Part shown: positions 36,101 to 41,244 of the stretch, piece by piece
Position numbering within the stretch: position 1 is the stretch's first letter
How the letters are laid out: the number at the start of each line of letters is the position of its first letter
Origin: a virus
Length of the DNA: 50,334 nucleotides
Reading direction: 5' to 3' (one strand)
IMG/VR virus record: IMGVR_UViG_3300030109_003574
Coordinates: 5,382 to 55,715 of that record
The notes under the pieces: model-generated
The model's input: the letters and a program-made list of their open reading frames with translations, nothing else
Databases searched by the model: none
What the model was told of the DNA's origin: nothing
Made by a program: the position numbers and the translations under genes

Positions 36101-37254
36101 TTGATTTTATATTTAATTCTGATATGTTAAAACAAAGACGTGGTGGTTTAAGAACTGATATAAATGCATCAGAACTTACTGAAACTCTTGGTAAATCTAG
36201 ATATCCAATAAGGGTAGTTATAAATAAATTATTACAACTTGGTTTTAAACCAACACAAATTGGTGATAGTATTGCTATATCAATTGGTGGCGCTAGTTAT
36301 TATAGAAATAGAATTAACACTTATTTAAAACAAGGTTTAACATTAGAAGAAGCTGAAACAAAAGCTTTTACTGATTTACAAGATACAACACAATCTACGC
36401 AGCAGTCTTCTAGGCCAGATATGGTTTCAAAACAACAGGCTTCTTGGATAGGTAAAGTTATATTAAATTTTCAAAATGTTACATCACAGTACAATAGAAT
36501 AGTTAAAAAAGCAGCTTCAGACATATATAATGGAAGAATAACAAAACCTAACAGTACTTTGTTACAGAGTAACATTTCTAACGCAGCAAGAATAACTTAT
36601 TATTTTGGTATACAAAACCTTATATTTTACACATTACAAAACGCTTTATTTGCAATGTTATTTGATGATGAAACAGAAGAAGAAAATGAGTTGTTTTTAA
36701 AGAAAAAAGATAGAGTAATTAATGGTACTATTGATAGTGTGTTAAGAGGTTCTGGTATTACAGGCGCTATTTTATCTACTTTAAAAAATACATATATAGC
36801 TTATCAAAGACAGAGAGATGTTAATTATAATCCAGATGAAAGTGCTGTTTTAATGGAAGCTTTAAACTTTTCACCTGTAGTAGGTATTAAGGCTAGAAAA
36901 GTTACAAATGCAGAAAAAACTCTTAATTATAACAAAAAAGTTATGGAAGAAATGGAAACTTTTGATATTGATAATCCAATGTATTCTGCATATACAAACT
37001 ACATAGAAGCTTTTACAAATTTACCTTTAAATAGATTATACAACAAAACTCAAAACTTAAGACAAGCATTTAATAACGAGCATGAAACTTGGCAAAGAAT
37101 GATGATGTTTTTTGGTTGGAGTCAATATAATCTTAACATACAAAATGAAAAAGTAGAAAATATAAAAGAAGAAATAAAAACTAAGAAAAAGATTAAAAAA
37201 ACAAGAAATAGAAAATTAACTCCTAGTGAACTTTATGAATTACAAAGAAGGTAA
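30106..37254 (+). CDS. Giant ejection/polyvalent protein with HExxH and HAD domains
   Basis: A 2382-residue virion protein. Residues 1-360 hold a helical region with a Gly/Ala-rich hydrophobic hairpin (about 285-345) that could insert in membranes. A metallopeptidase-like motif H572-E-L-L-H576 follows. A HAD phosphatase domain spans about 1515-1680 with D1521/D1523 in DFDDT (motif I), T1600 in LTARPP (motif II) and D1656-D1657 in FADD (motif IV). The C-terminal 700 residues are helical, including MFFNMRSALLQQ and a hydrophobic SNAARITYYFGIQNLIFYTLQNALFA-like segment near 2160-2190. The layout resembles T7 gp16-type ejection proteins and the multi-enzyme polyvalent proteins of phages. Probably injected with DNA, digesting or modifying host targets. 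Family confident, enzyme targets unknown. Confidence 0.75.
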   Translation: MNEYYSVDGVTYRITSIEEKNRLLNKFPDAILVSRDPVVSNVPSIPEIKELNWFDEVFKDSWFGRGKLQASTTGESFNLLMEGSQVTSESINNLIEATKSQNLNYVPSQRMRKFQENYQKRGGSWWAFAKGVSEDPMLLAELFTQSLGTQVGTLYDSEEAQIATGAAFLSTFTGSMALSKGDLRAKVIKSGGRGLMVAQGTLVSIMESSLTFSELIQEELKKSNENWTDENFDEWFTEENIRNLLTGSQGSSIRYKAIGRGLTIGTIEALTTGIAGKAVTRTLSKPGRATKVKAIAAGAGVEMIGGGTGEVAGRFVAGQEMDPAEIGFETVTGLTSTPISVLYGLGTYKKPVYTLNSNEVTFEEMKDFIDNADDIDIAKANIKMENDMTGLNVKAYKKQSRAIIEQSIDEKITDKKDRETLIELETERQQLLSDKKKEGAAQSVGNKQNLERVENEISAIIDKYAGAVGIFKTEQGAAILQRRGEIALDETIKFLETNKKFVGKDVVVGEDINETQNAYRKAAEEYNRKNPNEKQYDINKDITKSDGFVVGDVIVINKPIAGLTGQINVGAHELLHGIITKHFNSLDTKGKTKLITDFRNTISKESDAYILKELRRRKKAGETDLNLNTTQEWLTVYSDGITKGEITFNESISVKLKNFLQNIFRKFTYNKEFTSGLDTYNFMRGYQKSVAKGGVISKRAQRIAGGGAVTTEVLESRSKAAEAVNKIEQRLKNKLKQEGRDYTQEEFRKSDEFRDIFDSVVEPGGAINNYIKSLGMSPEKTKKVIQNVSDRLMNYNPQAKRKTGSKEAITIGEQIMSSTMFGKLDAAKELATKSKKEGKTVRIDAAKRTKEGDTTFDIEDTSTQNVFSETEDISLEAQAREKADKEAGKTRKTSKLRRKIGIETGGKIYNSVLDAARQALLKAYEAGTSVRNIQRKLRDQASGYLFKEIKNFLGTKTYVSNLRKFGEAIFDSLFTADLVQLEKNVPDDQRVFTEFEEKLTRKGDVEKAVNDGRLPPEAINTYDRDKSVNVYKKKKYNEEKWMAFFDIPTINPVTGARSGKRGTRKDTLSRLLSGSLAFDAIPQVAREPEVIKRRKEFAEIKGESDAINSLEQLAAEIHRQKDIDFSFSDLSQAQKNKTAFYFEDAANNLSGIGQQFATIISGLLNDGIDIQEAYLVAKENTGIDSDALDIIFKQGNFNKSHVENIKFGISKFGVAKVRKLGYDASIKYISRQLQGVRSLTKKIEIINDFLVNIGRSARTAAFIDKLTNITSNESLLFDFIDKLGDEQISKTYNLQSAPIKGKRIVYTDPSTNTVKPVPMYENIEKIKNNAYKSQAIRDNIKKEAKLARDYIVKIISDKTLSKAEKKAIIKLMGQDQRGALRKSFNLGMYIDRNKLDLNSEQTILEHELTISDTTKKINDVIDNNKSIDELRKILERSQVHILPKRLDNILTKEGLKYKGSFERYQNKKFKTELKKLIDNGSIKNVPVDILFKEKIDLNKKSKAVLQSRSANKETKGITILDFDDTLATTKSMIKFVRPDGTKGKLNAEQYASTYEDLLGKGYTFDFSEFNKVVDGKKAPLFNKALKLQNKFGPENMFVLTARPPESAKAIYNFLKSNGLNIPLKNITGLANSTAEAKALWVADKASEGYNDFYFADDALQNVQAVKNMLDQFDVKSKVQQAKVQFSNSMDKRFNDILEDITGIESKKRFDTVKARKRGEKKGRFRYFVPPSHEDFIGLLYNFLGKGKKGDANRSFFEETLIRPLNRAFREIDMVRQSVANDFKSLNKKLFPDVKKMLNKATPDGDFIYEDAIRIYIWSKHGYEIPGLSAIDQERLIDLVYDNDALYNYAETLDAISKQEAYVQPQDGWEGGNIRTDLDEATGRIGRKKHLTEFLENTSIIFSKENLNKIEAGFGKEMRDSIEDMLYRIETGINRPKGSNGTVNKFMNFLNGSVGSVMFFNMRSALLQQMSIVNYINFADNNIFAAAKAFANQKQFWKDFDFIFNSDMLKQRRGGLRTDINASELTETLGKSRYPIRVVINKLLQLGFKPTQIGDSIAISIGGASYYRNRINTYLKQGLTLEEAETKAFTDLQDTTQSTQQSSRPDMVSKQQASWIGKVILNFQNVTSQYNRIVKKAASDIYNGRITKPNSTLLQSNISNAARITYYFGIQNLIFYTLQNALFAMLFDDETEEENELFLKKKDRVINGTIDSVLRGSGITGAILSTLKNTYIAYQRQRDVNYNPDESAVLMEALNFSPVVGIKARKVTNAEKTLNYNKKVMEEMETFDIDNPMYSAYTNYIEAFTNLPLNRLYNKTQNLRQAFNNEHETWQRMMMFFGWSQYNLNIQNEKVENIKEEIKTKKKIKKTRNRKLTPSELYELQRR

Positions 37255-37284
37255 AGATTTAAAAAAATACGTAACTATATAACA

Positions 37285-38331
37285 ATGGTGAAAAAACTAA
37301 TAATATTACTACTACTGCTACCTAGCTTAGTAGTTTGTCAAACATTTAAAAAAGAAGACATTGAAGACTTATTAAAGTTTTCTACATTTTATGCTGCAGT
37401 AAACGGCGGTACATCATTATCTGATGTTGATGTGTTTTCTGTAGACAATGGTTTATCTACACAAACAATATCAACTCCTTATGATTATAATTTTACCATA
37501 GGACTTCGTAAAATAGCTAGGTTTGGATATGAGAATAAAGCAAATACTTTTTATGACGGCACGGAATCTAATTACAGTGATGCGGCTACTGTAGGTAAAG
37601 TTAGAGGAGTTGAATATTTGTTTGAAATAGATTATAAAAGACAAGAAGGTGTAGACTATATGGACCAGCATCATTTTATTAGATTTAGTTCTGACGATGG
37701 TTGTCCAGATGAGTTATGTGTAAACTTTTTTGCTGATGTTAAGTATTTTGAAGCTTCAGAGCGTTATAGACATCGTAAAAACGCTAATTTATCTTGGAAC
37801 ATAGGTTTAGCACATAGACTTGCAGAGCCTTACGGTTATAATGCTTTAGATGAATGGATGCTAGATAATGGTAATATTCATTACACTTATTTAGCTTTGC
37901 AAGAAGGATATAATGTAGATGTGTATAGCAGCGAATACTATAGTCCTACTGGTGAACTTGTTGCTACTAGTGCTGAGGTTTGGGAAGCCGTAGTTATACC
38001 ACAGGTACTAGCTGATTACACGCAAAAGAAAAGAAATGAACTAAAGAAAACAATACAACACTCTTTAGTGATGGGCTTTGATTACTATAAATATAATAAA
38101 AATACATGGCTACATGCTTGGGGTAGTTTAATGCCATATCACTATGATGATGGTAGCGAGTTTAGTTACCACAATTATGTTGATGGCCAATGGTATGATT
38201 ATTCTGGTGGATTAATTTATGGTATAAAAGTAAACAAGCAGTTAGGTTATTTTATAGAAGGTAAATATAATAAGTACTGGAACAGAGAATGGTACGATTT
38301 TAAATTAGGTTTAAACTATACAATTTTTTAA
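37285..38331 (+). CDS. Exported outer-membrane beta-barrel candidate
   Basis: A 348-residue protein with an N-terminal Sec signal (KKLIILLLLLPSLVVCQ), likely cleaved before Gln as in many Bacteroidetes proteins; the Cys just before it leaves a lipoprotein variant possible. The mature part is a series of alternating amphipathic strands rich in Tyr, Asp and Asn (GLRKIARFGYENKAN, LSWNIGLAHRL, SLVMGFDYYKYNKN, LGYFIEGKYNKYWN) and ends in a strand with terminal Phe (LGLNYTIF), the outer-membrane barrel signature. It is not required for a virion; more likely it changes the host envelope (superinfection exclusion, uptake or lysis). I do not know a characterised homologue. Confidence 0.65.
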   Translation: MVKKLIILLLLLPSLVVCQTFKKEDIEDLLKFSTFYAAVNGGTSLSDVDVFSVDNGLSTQTISTPYDYNFTIGLRKIARFGYENKANTFYDGTESNYSDAATVGKVRGVEYLFEIDYKRQEGVDYMDQHHFIRFSSDDGCPDELCVNFFADVKYFEASERYRHRKNANLSWNIGLAHRLAEPYGYNALDEWMLDNGNIHYTYLALQEGYNVDVYSSEYYSPTGELVATSAEVWEAVVIPQVLADYTQKKRNELKKTIQHSLVMGFDYYKYNKNTWLHAWGSLMPYHYDDGSEFSYHNYVDGQWYDYSGGLIYGIKVNKQLGYFIEGKYNKYWNREWYDFKLGLNYTIF

Positions 38332-38332
38332 T

Positions 38333-38722
38333 ATGGCATTTAAAATGAAAGGTTGGAGCGGATGGTCTCCATTAAAACAAAAACCAAAACCTAGAAAAGG
38401 TGATGTTTATGTAGGCCCAAAACCAACTATAATAAAAGATGGTAAAGAGGTGCCAAATCCAAACTATGTTAAAGGTGATGAGTTTAAAATGTCTGATAAA
38501 CCTATGTTTGAAGGACAACAACCTTCAACACATTTAATGGCTTACGGTGAGTCTGATGGTAAGTTTGTAGCATACCCAACTTTATTTCAAGATGACAGTG
38601 GTATGTGGTATGAGCCAGATGACGCATTTAAAGAAGCTAATAAAAAAGAAGAAATATATAAATTTGATACAGAAAAAGAGGCCTCTGATTTTGCGGCTGG
38701 TAGTTGGAAAAATAAAAAATAA
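38333..38722 (+). CDS. Tagged small protein (MAFKMKG...SPLK) with phage cargo-like domain
   Basis: A 129-residue protein beginning MAFKMKGWSGWSPLKQ, a variant of the FKLRSG / S-P-x-K tag. The C-terminal half is STHLMAYGESDGKFVAYPTLFQ...WYEPDDAFKEANKKEEIYKFDTEKEASDFA, similar to a small domain of phage internal proteins in which a text-like YPT(L/V) strand is followed by DAxxxxxxxGE...FDTxEEAxxYA. That similarity is from memory and needs a profile search. It starts one base after the barrel gene. It may be a virion cargo adaptor bearing the tag. Confidence 0.6.
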   Translation: MAFKMKGWSGWSPLKQKPKPRKGDVYVGPKPTIIKDGKEVPNPNYVKGDEFKMSDKPMFEGQQPSTHLMAYGESDGKFVAYPTLFQDDSGMWYEPDDAFKEANKKEEIYKFDTEKEASDFAAGSWKNKK

Positions 38723-38724
38723 AA

Positions 38725-39036
38725 ATGGCTAAAGAATTAAATGAAGATACAGCGTTTAAGCTAAGTATTAAAACTATAATAGGTGCTGGCTTTGCAATAG
38801 CAACACTAGCTGGTATGTGGTTTACATTACAAGCAGATATTGCAGACGCAAAGGAATTACCTGCTAATGAGTGGAATCCTGAGTGGATAGAAAAACTACC
38901 ACCAGATGAAGTCACACGTATGGAGTTTCAAATGAAAGATGAAATGATACGTAACACTATTATGACTACACAGGAAGACGTTAAAGAAATAAAAGAGTCA
39001 TTAGAAAAAATAGAAGACAAGCTTTATGACAGATAA
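38725..39036 (+). CDS. Single-TM, coiled-coil membrane protein (spanin-like topology)
   Basis: A 103-residue protein with a charged N-terminus, one transmembrane segment at about 17-35 (IKTIIGAGFAIATLAGMWF) and a C-terminal coiled coil (about 68-102: MKDEMIRNTIMTTQEDVKEI and beyond). N-in, C-periplasmic topology and a helical outer part fit an inner-membrane spanin or a lysis accessory, but no outer spanin lipoprotein is recognised beside it. Could equally be a membrane anchor for the exported proteins around it. It overlaps the next gene by 11 bases. Confidence 0.55.
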   Translation: MAKELNEDTAFKLSIKTIIGAGFAIATLAGMWFTLQADIADAKELPANEWNPEWIEKLPPDEVTRMEFQMKDEMIRNTIMTTQEDVKEIKESLEKIEDKLYDR

Positions 39037-39385
39037 TATTAACTGGCCAACACGAGTTATGTACATGTTAATAATTATTATCATGTTATCTTGTAGTATT
39101 TGTTTTGGCCAAATAAAAGTAGTGCAGTTTAATGCTGGTTGGAACAAAGCCAACGACGTGCCTTGGGTAATGAGTTTAAAAGACTGTAAAACTAAAGCTT
39201 ATACTGATATAGCTGCTAATCCTAATGAAGCTAAAAAATATAAAATATCATCTGTACCTACTATAATAATATTTAAAGATGGTGAAGAAGTTGCAAGGTT
39301 TCAAGCTGATCTTAGCTTTACATTATCAGCAACAAAAGAAGAAGTACAAGAAGAAATAAGTAACCAGATAATGAGTGATTTTTAA
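39026..39385 (+). CDS. Secreted thioredoxin-fold protein lacking CxxC
   Basis: A 119-residue protein with a signal-like hydrophobic segment (MYMLIIIIMLSCSICFG, residues 12-28) likely cleaved before Gln29, then a thioredoxin core: KVVQFNAGWNKANDVPW where WCGPC would be expected, a conserved-looking LKDC at 51-54, TDIAANPNEAKKYKISSVPTIIIFKDGEEV with the cis-Pro78, and a helical end. The redox pair is missing, so it cannot be an ordinary oxidoreductase; a single-Cys isomerase or a binding role in the periplasm is possible. A start at Met12 or Met14 would give a better signal peptide. Overlaps its neighbours, so it is part of one operon. Confidence 0.72.
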   Translation: MTDNINWPTRVMYMLIIIIMLSCSICFGQIKVVQFNAGWNKANDVPWVMSLKDCKTKAYTDIAANPNEAKKYKISSVPTIIIFKDGEEVARFQADLSFTLSATKEEVQEEISNQIMSDF

Positions 39386-39386
39386 T

Positions 39387-39773
39387 ATGGCATATATACA
39401 AAAAAATAATCCTTTTCCTGTAACAAGTTGTGGTAGACGTAGAACGTTTATGAATGACAATGCTTTAAAAATGTTAAACAAGCCAGGTGAAGATCGCACT
39501 AAACAAAGCCCGTTTGAAAAAAGTAATGAACCTAGAAAAACTACAAAAGGTAAAGGTCGTAACTTTAGGACTGTTGAAGAGGGTGCTGGGATGACTTCTA
39601 AAGGAGTTGCTGAATATAGACGTAAAAACCCCGGAAGTAAGCTTAAAACAGCTGTAACAGGAGATGTTAAACCGGGTAGTAAAGCTGCAAAAAGAAGAAA
39701 ATCGTTCTGCGCTAGATCAAAAGGTTGGACCGGTGAAAGAGGTAAAGCTGCTAGACGTAGATGGAAGTGTTAA
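39387..39773 (+). CDS. Small Lys/Arg-rich protein
   Basis: A 128-residue very basic protein. It begins AYIQKNNPFPVTSCGRRR, contains QSPFEK and a long basic stretch (KGKGRNFRTVEEGAGMTSKG), and ends with KPGSKAAKRRKSFCARSKGW...RRRWKC. This last part, GSKLKTAV(T)G-VKPGSKAAKRRKSFCARS, is a pattern I recall as common in marine phage small proteins of unknown function. Four Cys are spread through it, so metal binding or disulfides are possible. I prefer ATG 39387 over the upstream GTG at 39375. Probably nucleic-acid binding. Confidence 0.62.
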   Translation: MAYIQKNNPFPVTSCGRRRTFMNDNALKMLNKPGEDRTKQSPFEKSNEPRKTTKGKGRNFRTVEEGAGMTSKGVAEYRRKNPGSKLKTAVTGDVKPGSKAAKRRKSFCARSKGWTGERGKAARRRWKC

Positions 39774-39790
39774 TTTAAAAAAAAATAAAT

Positions 39791-40027
39791 ATGAGATCAA
39801 GAACATCACCTTTAAGAGCTTATGTTTCAGACGCACAACGTAAGGCTGTGCATGCTAGCAAAGCGGAGAAATCATCTCCTGCTAAAGGCAAGATAAGTCC
39901 TAGTTGTAAAGCTGCTGCTAAACGTAAATTTAAAGTTTGGCCTAGTGCTTATGGTTCTGGTTGGGGTGTAAGATGCACTAAAGCTGGTGGACCTGGTAAT
40001 ATGGGTAAAGGTAAAAAGAAAAAATAA
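39791..40027 (+). CDS. Small basic protein with SPLR, SPAK and SPSCK motifs
   Basis: A 78-residue Lys/Arg-rich protein beginning RSRTSPLRAYVSDAQRKA, with SSPAKGK and ISPSCK motifs and a core CKAAAKRKFKVWPSAYGSGW followed by RCTKAGG and a Lys-rich tail. KVWPSAYxSG ... C recurs in uncharacterised small phage proteins (a DUF5872-like domain, from memory). The stop and next start overlap in TAATG. With its neighbours it makes a block of small basic proteins that could coat or condense virion DNA. Confidence 0.65.
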   Translation: MRSRTSPLRAYVSDAQRKAVHASKAEKSSPAKGKISPSCKAAAKRKFKVWPSAYGSGWGVRCTKAGGPGNMGKGKKKK

Positions 40028-40569
40028 TGTTTAAAAATTTCGACATAAATCCTTTTAAAAAAATAAAACCTCCAGGTGATAATACTTTTGACACCATGCA
40101 GGAAATTAAAGCTTTAAATAGAATACCTATAAAAAAAGATTTTGTTAAAAAATTTGACGATCAAGAAAAAGCTTTTAAAGAAACAGCTGAAAGAGAAGGT
40201 ATAAAAGATTATGATAGTAGTATAGCTAAAAAATTAATTGATAGCTCTGCGCCAGTTATAATGAAATTAAAAATGCATTTTAACAGGCCAAGGCCAAAAG
40301 TTTTAGCTAAAAAAATGAATATAAAAATGAAGGATATAGAAATGAAGTCTATGAAAACACCATCATATCCTTCAGGTCATTCTGCGCAAGGTGTATTAAT
40401 TGGATTAACATATAGCAAAAAATACCCTAAATCAAGTAAAGCTTTTATGGCTACAGCAAAAAATATATCTGACAGTAGAAACGTTGCACACGCTCATTAT
40501 AAAAGTGATAGCGATATGGGTAAACTTTTAGGTACGGAATTATATAAACACATAAAAAACAAAATTTAA
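40027..40569 (+). CDS. PAP2-superfamily phosphatase
   Basis: A 180-residue protein with all three PAP2/vanadium-haloperoxidase phosphatase motifs: K80-x6-R87-P88, P115-S116-G117-H118, and S150-R151-x5-H157-x3-D161. His118, His157 and Asp161 form the usual catalytic set for dephosphorylating lipid phosphates or small phosphoesters. Unlike most family members it has no transmembrane helices and no signal peptide, so it is probably cytoplasmic or carried in the virion; the substrate is unknown. It lies inside a block of small Lys-rich proteins and is coupled by TAATG to the gene before it. Confidence 0.85.
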   Translation: MFKNFDINPFKKIKPPGDNTFDTMQEIKALNRIPIKKDFVKKFDDQEKAFKETAEREGIKDYDSSIAKKLIDSSAPVIMKLKMHFNRPRPKVLAKKMNIKMKDIEMKSMKTPSYPSGHSAQGVLIGLTYSKKYPKSSKAFMATAKNISDSRNVAHAHYKSDSDMGKLLGTELYKHIKNKI

Positions 40570-40570
40570 A

Positions 40571-40876
40571 ATGAAAAAAGCAATGAAAATGAAAAAGCCT
40601 TCGGCAACTAAAATGAAAAAAGCTCCAGCTAAATTTAACGCAAAATTAAAAGCAGCTAGTAAAGCTGGTAAACTAAGCGGTAAGTTTAAAGCAGCTGTTG
40701 ATGCAGCACCTGTTAAAATGAAAAAAATGAAAGAATCAGCTATGACTATGAAAAAAGCTGCAATGAAGCTTAAAAAAGAATCAGCTATGAAGCTTAAAAA
40801 ATCAGGTATGATGCTTAAAAAATCAGCAATGATGATGAAAAAAGCTGCTGGTATGAAGATGATGAAGAAGAAGTAA
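40571..40876 (+). CDS. Lys/Met/Ala-rich histone-like protein
   Basis: A 101-residue low-complexity protein: by hand count 35 Lys and 18 Met, with Ala and Ser making most of the rest and only a few acidic residues. The N-terminal third is KAMKMKKPSATKMKKAPAKF, then a KFNAKLKAASKAGKLSGKF segment that is more ordinary, and the C-terminal half is built from imperfect repeats of the form SAMKLKKSGMMLKK. It resembles histone-tail-like or DNA-condensing peptides; the high Met content is odd. Starts one base after the PAP2 gene; overlaps the next by TAATG. Probably DNA binding. Confidence 0.65.
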   Translation: MKKAMKMKKPSATKMKKAPAKFNAKLKAASKAGKLSGKFKAAVDAAPVKMKKMKESAMTMKKAAMKLKKESAMKLKKSGMMLKKSAMMMKKAAGMKMMKKK

Positions 40877-41244
40877 TGTACGATATTAAGTCTAAGTTTA
40901 TTAAAAATAGTCCACTTCCTTGTTGGCAAGGTTATGAACGTGTGCCTGGTACCAAACAAGGTGCTAAAGGTAGTTGTCGTAAATCATCACCTACAAAAAA
41001 ACAAAAAGGTGGTGGTACTAGAAAAACTTGTTTGCCTAAAGCGAAGATAGACGCTATGAGTAAAAGTGAAAGACAAAGACTTGTTAGTGCAAAACAAAAA
41101 GCTGGTAAAGCTGGTAAATATAGAAGATCATCTAAAACAAATGTAAAAGGCGCTCGTAAAAAAGGAGCTACATTACGTGATTGGTTTCAGAAAGAAGATT
41201 GGAGACAAGTAAATAATCCAAGCAAAAAATGCGGAGAAAAATGA
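40876..41244 (+). CDS. Small basic Cys-containing protein with SPLP and SPTK
   Basis: A 122-residue Lys/Arg-rich protein. Residues 10-35 read KNSPLPCWQGYERVPGTKQG and GSCRK, then SSPTKK and a segment TCLPKAKIDAMSKSERQRL...KGKYRRSSKTNVKGARKKGATLRDWF. The second half recurs, from memory, in small marine phage proteins of unknown function with a terminal KKCGE. Four to five Cys, evenly spread, could bind zinc. Its TGA overlaps the ATG of the next gene (ATGA). Confidence 0.63.
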   Translation: MYDIKSKFIKNSPLPCWQGYERVPGTKQGAKGSCRKSSPTKKQKGGGTRKTCLPKAKIDAMSKSERQRLVSAKQKAGKAGKYRRSSKTNVKGARKKGATLRDWFQKEDWRQVNNPSKKCGEK

